Made by a program: the position numbers and the translations under genes. From Acerihabitans arboris (GTDB taxonomy: Bacteria; Pseudomonadota; Gammaproteobacteria; Enterobacterales; Enterobacteriaceae), in NCBI RefSeq assembly GCF_010131535.1, contig NZ_WUBS01000005.1, positions 1 to 64,000 of the forward strand: 64,000 nt of DNA, in the 5' to 3' direction. Position 1 is the first letter of the stretch, and each line of letters begins with the position of its first letter. This document shows positions 1 through 9,959 of this stretch, in pieces. The notes under the pieces are model-generated. The model saw only the letters and a list, made by a program, of their open reading frames with translations. It had not been told where the DNA came from and made no database searches.

Positions 1-1
1 G

Positions 2-1156
2 CCGCTGGGCGAGGATGTCAGCGAACAGCTTGAGCTTATCAAAAGCGCCTTCAAGGTGATAAAAACCCGGCGCAAAAAGAAAGCCTGCGCTCGCTGCGAT
101 GTCATCGTCCAGGCGCCGGCGCCGTCGCGTCCCATCGAGCGCGGGATCGCCGGACCGGGCCTGCTGGCGCGCGTGATGACGGCGAAATACGCCGAGCACT
201 CGCCGCTGTATCGCCTGTCGGAAATCTTTGCCCGCCAGGGCGTAACACTGAGCCGGGCCACCCTGGCCGGTTGGGTGGGCCTGTGCAGCAACCTGCTGGC
301 GCCGCTGGCCGACGCGGTATGCGACTATGTGATGAACACGGGTAAAGTGCACGTCGACGACACGCCGGTGGACGTGCTGCAACCGGGCAAAGGCAAGCCG
401 AAAACTGGCCGGCTGTGGGTCTATGTGCGTGACGACCGCAATGCCGGTTCGGTGCTGCCGCCCGCGGTGTGGTTCGCCTACAGCCCGGATCGCAAGGGTG
501 TTCACCCGCAAACGCATCTGACCGGGTTCAGCGGACTGTTGCAGGCGGATGCGTATGCGGGCTTCAATCCACTGTATGAAGAAGGCCATATCCGCGAGGT
601 CGGCTGCATGGCCCACGCCCGGCGTAAGATCCATGACATCCATGTGCGGCATCCGTCACCGACCACCACCGAGGCCCTGCACCGGATCGGTGAACTGTAT
701 GCGATCGAAGCCGACATCCGGGGGCGTCCGGCCGAAGAACGACAACAGGTGCGCGAAACGCGATCCCGACCGGTACTCATCAGCCTGGAGTGCTGGATCC
801 GGGAAAAACTCACCACGTTATCGCGACAGGCCGATACGGCCAAGGCGTTCAACTATCTGATGAATCACTGGCCGGCACTGTGTTACTACGCCAGCGATGG
901 CTGGGCGGAGATCGATAACAATATCGCGGAAAACGCGCTGCGGGTGGTGAGCCTGGGCCGAAAAAATTATCTGTTCTTCGGCTCGGATAGCGGTGGCGAA
1001 CGTGCAGCGCTGATGTATACGCTAATCGGCAGTTGCAAACTGAACGGCGTGGAGCCAGAGGCGTACCTACGCCATGTGCTGGCGATTATCGCGGATCATC
1101 CCATCAATAAGATCAAAGATCTCCTGCCGTGGAACCTCAAAATCCCTGTTGAATAA
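2..1156 (+). CDS. tnpC: IS66 family transposase (TnpC), 5' end outside window
   Basis: DDE transposase of the IS66 family. The reading frame is open from base 2, so the GTG at 56 is internal and the true start lies left of the window. Visible parts in order: the end of the zinc-finger-like segment (CARCD), the GLLARVMTAKYAEHSPLYR segment typical of IS66, the catalytic domain with acidic residues in VHVDDTPVDV, LQADAYAGF and WAEIDNNIAENAL, and the C-terminal IS66 domain ending in KLNGVEPEAYLRHVL. About 384 codons are visible with no frameshift, so the gene may be intact. The stop codon lies in the first arm of the terminal palindrome. Confidence 0.93.
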   Translation, partial: PLGEDVSEQLELIKSAFKVIKTRRKKKACARCDVIVQAPAPSRPIERGIAGPGLLARVMTAKYAEHSPLYRLSEIFARQGVTLSRATLAGWVGLCSNLLAPLADAVCDYVMNTGKVHVDDTPVDVLQPGKGKPKTGRLWVYVRDDRNAGSVLPPAVWFAYSPDRKGVHPQTHLTGFSGLLQADAYAGFNPLYEEGHIREVGCMAHARRKIHDIHVRHPSPTTTEALHRIGELYAIEADIRGRPAEERQQVRETRSRPVLISLECWIREKLTTLSRQADTAKAFNYLMNHWPALCYYASDGWAEIDNNIAENALRVVSLGRKNYLFFGSDSGGERAALMYTLIGSCKLNGVEPEAYLRHVLAIIADHPINKIKDLLPWNLKIPVE

Positions 1157-1185
1157 GCGTCAATACGGCCCAGAGTTGACGCTTA
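1154..1185. repeat. Inverted repeat at IS66 right end
   Basis: TAAGCGTCAA (1154-1163) and TTGACGCTTA (1176-1185) are a perfect 10-bp inverted repeat with a 12-base spacer. The outer arm forms the tip of the element and the inner arm contains the transposase stop codon. It may serve as a subterminal transposase site or as a hairpin ending the mRNA; which one is inference. Confidence 0.6.
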
Positions 1186-1186
1186 C

Positions 1187-1391
1187 TTTGGTTTTGACCC
1201 CATATATCCATACACTTTGACCCGCTATAGGCCAGGAATGTCCACGATCCCAGGGGCAGTCCACTCTTCTTCGCCCGTTGTGAACGAACACCTGTTGCCA
1301 GTGGTAGTAAACGTTAAGGGATACTACACTTAATGCGGCTGGTTTAAGAAAATGACCATATCAACATCACCCTTGCTTCTCGGGAAGTCCA
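1187..1391. other. Gene-free stretch beside the IS
   Basis: No coding sequence seen. TTTGACCC occurs twice, 23 bp apart (about 1193 and 1216). Repeated motifs of this kind are found at the ends of some IS21-type elements, so this may be a remnant of another insertion; support is weak. Confidence 0.3.
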
Positions 1392-1880
1392 ATGAGCGAA
1401 TATAATCAAATCCAAAAAGCGTATGAAGAATATATCCAGTCCAGAACGGATTATTGGAGCAGTCTGCAATTGGCTTTAGCCAATTTCGTTCCAAATTTTA
1501 TAGCCTATTTAGGCACAGACTCCAACATTTTCATGCTGCCTGATGGGACGGAAGGAAGTTATATTGCAATAGGTGATGGCATAAATAAGGATTTTATTGT
1601 TAAAAATGTCTCTGAACTCAGTAAATCGAAAGAGCTTTCCATTCCGTTCACCATTAGAATGGCATTAGAAGATACAACCAATAAAGATAATAATTCTTAT
1701 TATTACTTTGTATGTAAATTTCAGAAGCGCAATAATAAGTATTTTTTCTTTTTCACCGATCAATCCATAGGTGAAGTGAATGTCGATGTCGTCCCTGATG
1801 GACAAGACGAATTCAGGCCAGTATATAAAAAGGTTGTTGATAATCTGCTCAATAAATTGCATACGAGTACATTAATTTAA
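1392..1880 (+). CDS. Hypothetical protein, AT-rich orphan
   Basis: A 162-residue protein that I do not recognise. It has no signal peptide or membrane segment; it is rich in Asn, Lys, Tyr and Phe, with an aromatic run (KYFFFFTD) around residue 117 and an acidic, probably alpha/beta fold. Base composition is much more AT-rich than nearly every other gene in the window, and with its position beside an IS element this suggests recent transfer. The start ATG follows a purine-rich GGGAAG at about 1381. The size and style resemble small immunity or accessory proteins of polymorphic-toxin loci, but no toxin gene is adjacent, so no function is proposed. Confidence 0.6.
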   Translation: MSEYNQIQKAYEEYIQSRTDYWSSLQLALANFVPNFIAYLGTDSNIFMLPDGTEGSYIAIGDGINKDFIVKNVSELSKSKELSIPFTIRMALEDTTNKDNNSYYYFVCKFQKRNNKYFFFFTDQSIGEVNVDVVPDGQDEFRPVYKKVVDNLLNKLHTSTLI

Positions 1881-2112
1881 TTTTTTATAAAATAAAAATT
1901 ATGCCTGGGGATGGGGATTTTATTACCGAAAAAAATAACACCGTGGCCATTGTTTTCAGACGTCATTTGGTTGCTTGAAAAAATGGCCTGGTATGCCTTT
2001 GGTCCACCACCGGCTCAATGACCTAAGCCTGTTTCATTCTCCATGTTTCATACCGTTTTATAACTTCGCAAAATTATAGCCGCCAGAAACCGCCTTAAGC
2101 CGATAACGATGA

Positions 2113-2334
2113 TCTCCTGCGCATCGGACGGCCAGGGGGCACCTAAGCATAAAAGCAATAATTAATAATCATAGTCATATAAAGTTTTTCCGCTACACCT
2201 CTTCACAAACCCGTCTCGACCTCAATAATGTTACGCTGCGGTTTACCCTGCTGGTGGTGGTATTTTTGCCCTGGGTGATTATTTCCCGGCTGCTGTTGCT
2301 CAATAACTCTACTTCCCGGCTTATCTCCCTGTAA
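2113..2334 (+). pseudogene. Possible remnant of a membrane protein gene
   Basis: An open frame without a usable start codon ends at TAA 2332-2334. Its last 50 codons look protein-like: an RYTSSQTRLDLNNVTLRF segment, then a hydrophobic stretch (LLVVVFLPWVII) resembling the first membrane segment of a sensor or transferase. The rest of 1881-2340 holds no gene that I can see. This may be the 5' portion of a gene deleted downstream. It could also be chance. Confidence 0.25.
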
Positions 2335-2340
2335 TAACAA

Positions 2341-5300
2341 CTACTTTTTGACCCATTCGCGCAGCCGTTGGATATGCAGATAAAGCGCGGGAATGATAAT
2401 GATGCCGACGCCGGTGGCCATCAGCATGCCGCTAAATACCGTTACCCCGATAATCCGGCGGCTCATGGCGCCGGCGCCGGTGGCAAATACCAGCGGCATC
2501 ACGCCAAAGATCAGGGAAATGGCCGTCATCATCACCGCGCGAAAGCGTTGCTTCGCCCCGTCTTGGGCCGCTTCGAGGATGCTGGCGCCTTCCTCCCGCC
2601 GGGATTTGGCGAATTCGACGATCAGTATGGCGTTCTTGGCCGCCAACCCGATCAGCAGCACCAGGCCGATTTGTGCGTAGACATCGTTGGCGAATCCCAT
2701 GACCATAAGTCCGGCCACCGCGCCGGCAATGGCAAACAGCACCGACAGCATAACCACCAGCGGGATACTCCAGCTTTCATACTGTGCCACCAGGAACAGG
2801 TAGGCAAAAATAAACGCGGCGGCATAAATCATTACCGCCTGTCCGCCGGCCTGCCGTTCCTGCCAGGACATGCCGCTCCAGGCATACCCATAACCCTCGG
2901 GCAGCCGTTGGCGCAGAATTTTTTCCATGGTGTCCATCGCCTGGCCTGAGCTTATCCCTTCCGCCGCCGAACCGCTGACCGTTACCGCGGGGAACTGGTT
3001 AAAATTGGCGATAAACGGCGCGCCCAGGTTCGGGGTCAGCCGGACCAGGTTCGCCAGCCTGACCAGGGCGCCGTTATCGCTGCGCACCCCGATCTGCCCT
3101 ATCTGTTCCTGCCGCTGGCGAAAAGCCATATCATTTTGCAGTTGCACGTTAAACATGCGGCCATCATGGGGGAAATCCCCTAGGTTAACGCCGCCCATCG
3201 CCGTTTGCAGCGTGGCAAAGATACGGCTGACCGGAACCTGCAGCAGCGCCGCCCGATCGCGGTCAATAGCCAGGCCGATTTCCGGTACCGATGCGCTGAA
3301 GGTGGTGAACACCCGGCGTAACCGCGGATCTTGGTTTGCCGCTACGATCGCGGCGCCCGCCACTTGCGACAGCGCCTGGGACGATTGTCCCGCCAGCGCC
3401 TGGATACGCAAATCGAAGCCGGCGGCGCTGCCCAGGCCGCTGATGGCCGGCGGGTTAAACGCTATGATCATCGCCGCTGGAATAGTGGACAGCCGGGACT
3501 GGATGTCCGGCAGGACCCGGTCGACATGCTCCCGCTCACCCCAGGGTTTAAGCAATACAAAAGCGAAGGCGGTATTGGGCGCGCTGCCGCCGCTGAGCAG
3601 GCTGTAGCCGGTGATCTTTATCACATCCGCAACCGCCGGGTTGGCGCGAATCAGCCGGTATGCCTGGTCCATCACCCGCTGCGTGCGGGAGAGCGAGGCG
3701 CCGTCAGGCAACTGCACGTTAACAAAGAAAAACCCTTGATCCTCATCAGGCAGAAAGGCGGTGGGCAACCGGCTGTAGCCGAAGCCGGTGAGGGCTACCA
3801 CCGTCAGCAAAATCACCACGCTGGTCACGGCATGCCGGCCGGTGAGCCGGGCGATCCGGACATAGCCGTCCCTGATCTTGTCCAGGCCGCGGTTAAAACC
3901 CCCCAAAATTCCGGCGGCGGGCAGGTCGCGCCGTGTCAGCAGCACGGCGCACAGAGCCGGGGTAAGGGTAAGGGCGTTGATGCTCGACAGAACGATCGCG
4001 GCGGACAGCGTAATGGCAAATTGCCGGTATAGCTCGCCGGTAATGCCGGACAGGACGGCAATGGGCACAAACACCGCCAGCAGTACCAGCGTGGTGGCGA
4101 TTATCGGACCGGCAATTTGTGTCATTGCAATACCGGTGGCCGCCGGCGTCGTCAGGATTTTGTCCTGCGACATCAGGCGTTCCACGTTCTCCACCACCAC
4201 GATGGCGTCATCCACCACCACCGTTAGCGCCAGGATAATCGCGAACAGGCTGAGCGTATTGGCGGAATAGCCGGAAATAAACAGCACGGCAAAAGTGCCG
4301 AGCAGGGAGACGGGAATGGTCAGCGCCACGATAAACGTTGCCCGCAGGCTTTGTAAAAATAAAAATACCACCACCAGCACGACGATAAGCGTCAGGACCA
4401 GCGCGATAACGATCTCGTCCAGGGTGGCGGTTACCGTGACGGTGGAGTCGTATTTGATTTCATAGACCAGATCCGGCGGAAACGATTGCGCCAGGCGCGC
4501 CATCTCCGCCCGCACCGCGCCGGCCACGTTCAGGGCATTGGCGCCGGGGGCGGGATATACGCCCATAAAGGCCGCGTCGGTAAGATTAAGGGCTGAATTG
4601 ACCTGGTAGTTCTGCGCGCCCAGATCCACCCGCGCCACATCGCTCAGCCGCACCATGCCGCCCTGCGGGTTGGTGCGGATAATGACCCGGGCAAACTGAT
4701 CCTCCCCCAGCAGGCGTCCCTGGCCGCTGATGGTCAAGGTTCGTTGCTGCTCGGCGGCAATGGGCGGCGAGCCGATCTGCCCCGCCGCGGCCTGGATATT
4801 CTGATCGCGCAGGGCCTGGATGATATCCTGCACGCTGACATTAAGCGATTCCATACGATTGGGATCCAGCCAGATACGCATACTGTAGTCACGCGCGCCG
4901 AAAATCTGCACATCCCCGACGCCGTCGATGCGGGCGATGGCATCACGGATCCGCAGAGTGGTAAAGTTACTGACGAACAGATTGTCATGGGTGCGTTTGG
5001 GAGAAAAAATATTCACGCCCAACAGGATATTCGATGAGCGCTTGCGTACCGATACGCCGTTATTGTTCACCTCGGCGGGCAGCTGCGCGCTGACCTGGGA
5101 AATCCGGTTTTGCACCTCTACCGCCGCCATATCGGGATCGGTACCGCTGGCGAAGGTGATATTGAGCTGGTAACCGCCGCTGTTGGCGCTATTGGATTCC
5201 ATATACAGCATGTGGCTGACGCCGTTGACCTGGGCCTCGATGGGCGATGCCACCGCTTCGGCCACATCCCTGGCGCTGGCGCCGGGATAAACGGCGCTAA

Positions 5301-5433
5301 CCGATACCACCGGCGGCGCGATAGTGGGAAATTGTTCCACCGGTATCACTTTTAAGGCGGTAAGTCCGACGAGGGTTGTCACTACCGCGATGACAATGGC
5401 GAACTTCGGGCGACTGATAAAAAAATGCAGCAT
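2341..5433 (-). CDS. RND efflux pump inner-membrane permease (HAE1 family)
   Basis: Proton-driven drug exporter of the AcrB/MexB type, 1030 residues, acting as a trimer in the inner membrane with a periplasmic adaptor and an outer-membrane channel. The ATG at 5433 is chosen over an upstream start (5475) because AAGGGGGG lies just before it and the protein then begins [12 protein letters not shown], the usual HAE1 N-terminus. The paired aspartates of the proton relay are visible ([16 protein letters not shown]) and the TM10 lysine is in [17 protein letters not shown]. It follows its adaptor gene with a 10-base gap. No outer-membrane channel gene is adjacent, so it probably uses a TolC-type protein encoded elsewhere. 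The substrate is unknown. Confidence 0.93.
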   Translation of the reverse strand: MLHFFISRPKFAIVIAVVTTLVGLTALKVIPVEQFPTIAPPVVSVSAVYPGASARDVAEAVASPIEAQVNGVSHMLYMESNSANSGGYQLNITFASGTDPDMAAVEVQNRISQVSAQLPAEVNNNGVSVRKRSSNILLGVNIFSPKRTHDNLFVSNFTTLRIRDAIARIDGVGDVQIFGARDYSMRIWLDPNRMESLNVSVQDIIQALRDQNIQAAAGQIGSPPIAAEQQRTLTISGQGRLLGEDQFARVIIRTNPQGGMVRLSDVARVDLGAQNYQVNSALNLTDAAFMGVYPAPGANALNVAGAVRAEMARLAQSFPPDLVYEIKYDSTVTVTATLDEIVIALVLTLIVVLVVVFLFLQSLRATFIVALTIPVSLLGTFAVLFISGYSANTLSLFAIILALTVVVDDAIVVVENVERLMSQDKILTTPAATGIAMTQIAGPIIATTLVLLAVFVPIAVLSGITGELYRQFAITLSAAIVLSSINALTLTPALCAVLLTRRDLPAAGILGGFNRGLDKIRDGYVRIARLTGRHAVTSVVILLTVVALTGFGYSRLPTAFLPDEDQGFFFVNVQLPDGASLSRTQRVMDQAYRLIRANPAVADVIKITGYSLLSGGSAPNTAFAFVLLKPWGEREHVDRVLPDIQSRLSTIPAAMIIAFNPPAISGLGSAAGFDLRIQALAGQSSQALSQVAGAAIVAANQDPRLRRVFTTFSASVPEIGLAIDRDRAALLQVPVSRIFATLQTAMGGVNLGDFPHDGRMFNVQLQNDMAFRQRQEQIGQIGVRSDNGALVRLANLVRLTPNLGAPFIANFNQFPAVTVSGSAAEGISSGQAMDTMEKILRQRLPEGYGYAWSGMSWQERQAGGQAVMIYAAAFIFAYLFLVAQYESWSIPLVVMLSVLFAIAGAVAGLMVMGFANDVYAQIGLVLLIGLAAKNAILIVEFAKSRREEGASILEAAQDGAKQRFRAVMMTAISLIFGVMPLVFATGAGAMSRRIIGVTVFSGMLMATGVGIIIIPALYLHIQRLREWVKK

Positions 5434-5443
5434 GGCGCCCCCC

Positions 5444-6580
5444 TTATCTTGCGATGTCTGCGGCGGGAGCCGCAACGGTGGAACTGACTTCCATGCCGGG
5501 CTTCACGCGCTGCAGTCCCTCGACGATCACCCGATCGCCGGCGATCAAACCCTGCTTGATTTGATATTCCTGCTCAAACTGATCGCCCGGTATCACCCGG
5601 CGGAGCTCCACCCGCTCCTGGTCGTCGACCAACAGGACAAAAAAGCCCTCCCGGTCCTGCTGCAGCGCGGCGATGGGCGCCATGACGACCGGCCCGGCGC
5701 GCCCGGCCACCAGGGCGACGTTAACCACGCCGCCGGGCAGCAGCAAATGGCGGGGATTGGCAAAGCGTGCCCGGACCGTGATGGTGCCGGTCTGGCTGTC
5801 AATCTGGTTATCCACCGATTCAAATACCCCTTGCTCCGTATACTCCTGGCCGTTGGCCAATTGCAGGTGGGGGGTATAGCCGCTGGCGGACAAATCCCCG
5901 GCGTCGCCGGTCTGCCGGTAGGCGACGGTAATATAGTCCCGCTCATTGACCGCAATCGCCACCCTGATGGGATCCAGCTGAACGATATGTGCCAGCGAAC
6001 CGCTCGCCGGGTTGATCAGGCTGCCGGTATTAAAATTACTGTGGCCGATGCGTCCACTAATCGGCGCGTTGATACGGGTAAAGCCGAGCTGTAGCTGTTG
6101 CGTGCGCAGATTGGCCTCCGCCTGGGCCAGCGCCGCATTGGCGGTATCCCGCTGCGCCAGCGCCGCGTCAACTTCCGCGCGGCTGACGGTTCGCTGATCC
6201 CCCAGGCGTTGTATCCGCGCCAGGTTGACCTGGGCATGGCGGGCGCCGGCATCAGCGCTATCCACCTGCGCCTGGGCCTGGGCTACCGAGGCCTGGTGCA
6301 GGGCGGGATCGATCTCAAATAACGCCTCGCCCGCTTTCACCAACTGCCCGTCGGCAAAATCCCTGCGGGCGATAAAGCCCTCGGTACGGGTGATCACATC
6401 CACCGACTGGATTGCCTCGACGCGGCCCAGGTAATAATGGGCGCGCTGCGGTATCCGCTGCTCGATAATGGCGACGGTGACCGCCGGCGGCGGCGCGGCC
6501 GAAAGCGGCCGTGCCGTCGTGGCCAGCAACAGAAGCGCGGCGATATTAAGCAGTAAAACAAATCGTTTATTTGCCATCAT
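5444..6580 (-). CDS. RND efflux periplasmic adaptor subunit
   Basis: Membrane-fusion protein (AcrA/MexA type), 378 residues, linking the permease encoded downstream to an outer-membrane channel. It has an N-terminal hydrophobic signal ([16 protein letters not shown]), then a lipoyl-like half motif, an alpha-helical hairpin rich in Ala and Gln (about 95-165), the second lipoyl half ([15 protein letters not shown]) and beta-barrel domains. There is no lipobox cysteine, so it is likely anchored by an uncleaved signal or is free in the periplasm. ATG 6580 is preferred to GTG 6586 because of CGGG seven bases upstream. It is first gene of a two-gene operon; no dedicated regulator is adjacent. Confidence 0.9.
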   Translation of the reverse strand: MMANKRFVLLLNIAALLLLATTARPLSAAPPPAVTVAIIEQRIPQRAHYYLGRVEAIQSVDVITRTEGFIARRDFADGQLVKAGEALFEIDPALHQASVAQAQAQVDSADAGARHAQVNLARIQRLGDQRTVSRAEVDAALAQRDTANAALAQAEANLRTQQLQLGFTRINAPISGRIGHSNFNTGSLINPASGSLAHIVQLDPIRVAIAVNERDYITVAYRQTGDAGDLSASGYTPHLQLANGQEYTEQGVFESVDNQIDSQTGTITVRARFANPRHLLLPGGVVNVALVAGRAGPVVMAPIAALQQDREGFFVLLVDDQERVELRRVIPGDQFEQEYQIKQGLIAGDRVIVEGLQRVKPGMEVSSTVAAPAADIAR

Positions 6581-6806
6581 ATTCACACCCGTTAATGCTT
6601 AAATTATATTATTGTTTATTGATCTGCCGTTCACCTTTACTCACGCCGCGACATCGACAAAAATAGGATTATCTCTTTTGAGAAAATAACGTTTCCGAAT
6701 TTTATTTATACGTAGAATGATTTTCCATTTTAACGCGGTACGGGATTAAGCAAGATTTTCAATGCATTTGTTGTTTTTTTACCGATACGCTAAGCAAAAT
6801 TAAATA

Positions 6807-6833
6807 CGGCCGGTTATTGCCAATAACCGGCCG
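6807..6833 (-). terminator. Intrinsic terminator after hydrolase gene
   Basis: A perfect 13-bp inverted repeat (CGGCCGGTTATTG and its complement) lies just past the hydrolase stop; on the minus strand it is followed by a T-rich run (TATTTAATTTT). The rest of 6581-6806 is AT-rich upstream DNA of the efflux operon, with no gene seen. Confidence 0.7.
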
Positions 6834-6840
6834 CGCGATT

Positions 6841-8301
6841 TCAGGGTGTGTCCTGGTCGATCTTGGCGTTGATCCTTTTTAACATATAGGGATAAAACGG
6901 ATTGGACGCGAGACGCATCAATGAGTCCAACCCTACCACCAGCACCGCCCGTTCCCCACGGGCGGCGAACGCGCCCAGGCTGATGCCGTACTGGTTTTTC
7001 GGCTGCGGGTAGCGGCCGTAAAGCGAGTCGCTCATCGGGAAGGGCAGCGCCACATGCGAGAGGGAAAAAATATCCGCCGGGTATTGGATGCCCAGCAGCT
7101 CGGCCGTCTCTTCGGTCTGGCCGGCTAGCGTGGTGCGCGCCAGCGTATCCAGGCTATCGGGCGCGACATTGGTGACGATAGTCGTGTTATAGCGGCGCGG
7201 CGGCGGCGGCAACAGGCGCGAGAGCGCCAGGTAAGAGGATGTCCTGAGCAAGGGGCCAAAGCTTTCGGCCTGGTTGAGATCAAACAGCACCACTTCGCTG
7301 CCGTTGGCCGGCAGGTGTTCAAACAGCGCGGTGATTACCGCGCGGGTACTGACGGTTGAGTCCATCACCGACTGGAAGGTCAGTATGGGCGGCAGGTGGT
7401 CCAGCCGTTTATTGGCGGCGTCCCGGGCGATTTGCCGTTGTAATGCCCGCGTGAGTTCGAAGGATTGCCGGCCCCCGTTCACCGGGAATGAGTTGTATTT
7501 AAACGGGTTGAATTCGGGCACGATGCCCAGCCAGGCCGCCTTGGCAAAGGCGGGGAAGAGGGCGGGCCAACCGGCGATGCCGGCGAAACGGGCAAAGCTG
7601 GTCACGCCTATCATGGGGGATATCAAGATGACTCGCGTCGGTTTAGCCAATTGCGGATTGTCCAGCGCATCGAGCGTATATTTCATCGCCAGCGCGCCGC
7701 CGTTGGAGAATCCGACGATATGCAGCGGGCCGCCGCCGCCGCGCAGCCTGGCCTCACGCACCGCCAGGCGGGTGGCCGCCATCCAGTCCTCCCATTTCAC
7801 GTCGGTCAACGCGCCGGGCACCGTACCATGAGCGGGCATGCGGATGCCGACGGCCACAAAGCCGCGCTGGCGGTAATTTTCCGCGATATGACGCAGGCTA
7901 TAAGGCGTGTCTGTCAGGCCATGGAGCAAAACGACCGCCCCTTTGGGCGTTCCCGCCGGCATCAATATATACGAGTGGTTCCAGTTAGCGGCAAATCTAT
8001 CAGGAAAAATCGGACTGCCGGAAAAATAGCGGTTTAACGGCGTCTGCTGGCTGGCTTCAAGTTTATCAGTGACATTCTCCCGCACGGATTGGAACAGTTT
8101 CTGCTCGGCCGCGAGATAATCGGCCCAGGTTGCCTTATCAATCTCATCCGCATGCATATCCCGCGGCACAAACGTGTGCCACAGCTGGAGGTCCGGGCCG
8201 CGTTCGGTTTCAACCACCCTGACGGCAAAAGCGGCGAGAGCCAAAATGACCGCAACCACCAACAAACGAATCGCCCATCTGCGCATCGCTCTCAAAACCA
8301 T
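6841..8301 (-). CDS. Alpha/beta hydrolase, membrane-anchored
   Basis: Serine hydrolase of the alpha/beta fold, 486 residues, with an N-terminal membrane anchor (IRLLVVAVILALAAFAV, about residues 11-27) placing the catalytic part in the periplasm. Visible motifs are the oxyanion segment VVLLHGLTDTPYS near residue 127, RMPAHG, and the nucleophile elbow GFSNGG with Ser near 199. The 100 residues between anchor and fold make it longer than simple lysophospholipases. ATG 8301 is chosen because AAGGAG lies nine bases upstream. It follows the glycine-zipper lipoprotein gene by 54 bases, so they may be co-transcribed. The substrate (lipid, ester or peptide) is unknown. Confidence 0.8.
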   Translation of the reverse strand: MVLRAMRRWAIRLLVVAVILALAAFAVRVVETERGPDLQLWHTFVPRDMHADEIDKATWADYLAAEQKLFQSVRENVTDKLEASQQTPLNRYFSGSPIFPDRFAANWNHSYILMPAGTPKGAVVLLHGLTDTPYSLRHIAENYRQRGFVAVGIRMPAHGTVPGALTDVKWEDWMAATRLAVREARLRGGGGPLHIVGFSNGGALAMKYTLDALDNPQLAKPTRVILISPMIGVTSFARFAGIAGWPALFPAFAKAAWLGIVPEFNPFKYNSFPVNGGRQSFELTRALQRQIARDAANKRLDHLPPILTFQSVMDSTVSTRAVITALFEHLPANGSEVVLFDLNQAESFGPLLRTSSYLALSRLLPPPPRRYNTTIVTNVAPDSLDTLARTTLAGQTEETAELLGIQYPADIFSLSHVALPFPMSDSLYGRYPQPKNQYGISLGAFAARGERAVLVVGLDSLMRLASNPFYPYMLKRINAKIDQDTP

Positions 8302-8355
8302 GGTGATAAACTCCTTATAATACAACATTCCCCCGGCATCAGGGCAACGGCTGGA

Positions 8356-8823
8356 TTAGCGCGGTGAAACTGTCACCCTGCCGCCGCCCGATGCGATGGC
8401 TACGCGTTGTCCGACAAAAAACTGGCTGGTGCCCTGCGCCTGCGCGACGATTATCGTCGAACCGTCGTCACGGCGAACCTCAAGCTCTACGCCGGGGCTG
8501 CGGTTCGCGGCGCTTTGTATTCCCGAGCCCGCCGCCGCGCCGCCCACGGCGCCCGCGGCGGTGGCCAGGCTGCGCCCGGATCCGCCGCCGATGGTATTGC
8601 CCAAAAAACCGCCGATGACGCCGCCGCCTATAGAGCCGGCGGCATTTTCACCGGTGCCGCCCTGAATTGTTATCGGCCGAACGGAAATCAAGGTGCCGTA
8701 GGTGACGGTGTGAACCTGCCTGGCCTGCGCGGCGGTGAAGGTATCTCCGGATGAGGTGCGGTTGCTGGCGCAGCCGCTTAAGATCGCTATGGCAATAGCA
8801 CTGATAATAGATGCTCTGATCAT
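8356..8823 (-). CDS. Glycine-zipper outer-membrane lipoprotein (SlyB/PcpY-like)
   Basis: A 155-residue lipoprotein with a signal peptide ending in the lipobox LSGC (Cys near 18), a Gly-rich segment (GGGVIGGFLGNTIGGG...VGGAAAGSG, about 65-100) that is the 2TM glycine zipper, and a C-terminal beta-rich domain (ELEVRRDDGSTIIVAQ...FFVGQRVAI). This layout matches SlyB/PcpY proteins of the outer membrane, which are envelope-stress related in enterics. Whether it is the slyB orthologue cannot be told from the sequence alone, because its neighbours differ from the usual slyB locus. Confidence 0.8.
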   Translation of the reverse strand: MIRASIISAIAIAILSGCASNRTSSGDTFTAAQARQVHTVTYGTLISVRPITIQGGTGENAAGSIGGGVIGGFLGNTIGGGSGRSLATAAGAVGGAAAGSGIQSAANRSPGVELEVRRDDGSTIIVAQAQGTSQFFVGQRVAIASGGGRVTVSPR

Positions 8824-9331
8824 AATGAACCCCTGTTATTCTTGATGTTGTACTGAATAGGCCGGTTTATGCGCGGGTCTATATTCATATTAAATATTAT
8901 TAATCAATGCATCAGTTATAGTGTTAATCCACAATAGAAGTTCATTTTTATAAGCTGTTCTAATGCGTTCGCGCCGCTCGCCACGGCATATTTCCACGGG
9001 GCGGGGATACGGCAAAAAGCTGCGCATTCGGCCATGTCATGACGATTAGGATACTGGCTTGCCTAGAGTAATATTAACCAACAAATATGATCCTATGATT
9101 ATCACCGTCGGCGAGGAATATTGTTGATTCTCACTATATAAACATTATTTATTACGTGGTTGTGAGATATTGATCATAATAAGCTCGTGAGATCTTGCCC
9201 TATTTATCGCGCCTGCCGGTATCCGGCGTTGAGGATGGCGGAGATGCCCCACGGGCCGATGCCGGAATGGAGACGCAAAGGGATCATTTCCATCTTGCCG
9301 CCGCGCTGGCGATAATTTAAAATCGATCGTT
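8824..9331. other. Gene-free stretch between lipoprotein and TetR genes
   Basis: About 500 bases with no convincing coding sequence. The left half is AT-rich and would hold the leftward promoter of the lipoprotein gene; the right half is GC-rich and leads into the TetR gene, which lacks a strong Shine-Dalgarno sequence. Confidence 0.5.
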
Positions 9332-9946
9332 ATGAAAACTTCAAAATCTCCTGCTGGCAAGCCGCGCGGCCGTCCGCGTTCTTTTGATCGCGATGCGGTG
9401 CTGGATCGGGCCATGCGTCTGTTTTGGCTGCGCGGGTATGAGTCCACCTCCATGGCCGAACTGCTAAAGGTTATGCAGGTCACCACGCCCAGCGTCTACA
9501 GCGCGTTTGGCGACAAAGAGCATTTGTTCCTGGAAGCCATCAGGCGTTACGTCGACGGTCCGGCCCGCTACCAGGCCGAGGCGTTTAAGGAAAAGACCGC
9601 CAGGGCGGCGGTGGAGCGCATGCTGGACCAGGCGGTGGAGAGCATCGCCGATGCCGGCACGCCGCCGGGGTGCATGCTGGCTTTATCAATCATCAACTGT
9701 TCCGCCGCCTCCGAGCCGGTCCAGAAGATTGTCACCGAAGCCCGGCGGGAGGCGGAGCAGGCCTTGCGCCGGCGGATCGAGCAGGGTATCGCCGAGGGCG
9801 ACGTTCCGGCCCGGACCGATGCCGCCGCGCTTGCCGGCTTTTTTGCCACGGTGCTGTACGGCCTGTCAATCAAGGCTAAAGAGGGGGTTTCGGCGCGTGA
9901 GGCCCGCGCCGTGGCTGATACCGCCATGCGGGTATGGCCGGCGTAG
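9332..9946 (+). CDS. TetR/AcrR family transcriptional regulator
   Basis: A 204-residue one-component repressor. A basic GRPRSFDRDAVLDRAM lead is followed by the helix-turn-helix (STSMAELLKVMQVTTPSVYSAFGDKEHLF, about residues 32-62); the C-terminal part is an all-helical ligand-binding and dimer domain with a conserved PPGCMLALS motif. It converges on the dehydrogenase gene with only 13 bases between stop codons. A perfect palindrome in the dehydrogenase promoter (10775-10800) is a probable target. This pairing of a TetR with an SDR often serves detoxification of aldehydes or quinones, but the inducer here is unknown. Confidence 0.87.
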   Translation: MKTSKSPAGKPRGRPRSFDRDAVLDRAMRLFWLRGYESTSMAELLKVMQVTTPSVYSAFGDKEHLFLEAIRRYVDGPARYQAEAFKEKTARAAVERMLDQAVESIADAGTPPGCMLALSIINCSAASEPVQKIVTEARREAEQALRRRIEQGIAEGDVPARTDAAALAGFFATVLYGLSIKAKEGVSAREARAVADTAMRVWPA

Positions 9947-9959
9947 CCGGGCATGGCGG

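Larger units (their letters stand above)
1..1186 (+). mobile_element. IS66-family insertion sequence, right part
   Basis: The right part of an IS66-family element enters the window at its left edge; the accessory genes tnpA and tnpB and the left terminal repeat would lie outside. The right end is placed at about 1186, because the sequence there ends in CGCTTAC, the complement of the GTAAGCG start common for IS66-family tips (known family feature). No target-site duplication can be checked without the left end. The element marks the left accessory region as a place of past transposition. Confidence 0.8.

Noticed and set aside
3331-4032. Long antisense frames over the RND gene and other GC-rich genes (for example over leuS, lnt, mrdA, nagA)
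   Set aside because: High GC content leaves few stops on the opposite strand; the sense genes have clear family motifs and the antisense frames have none.
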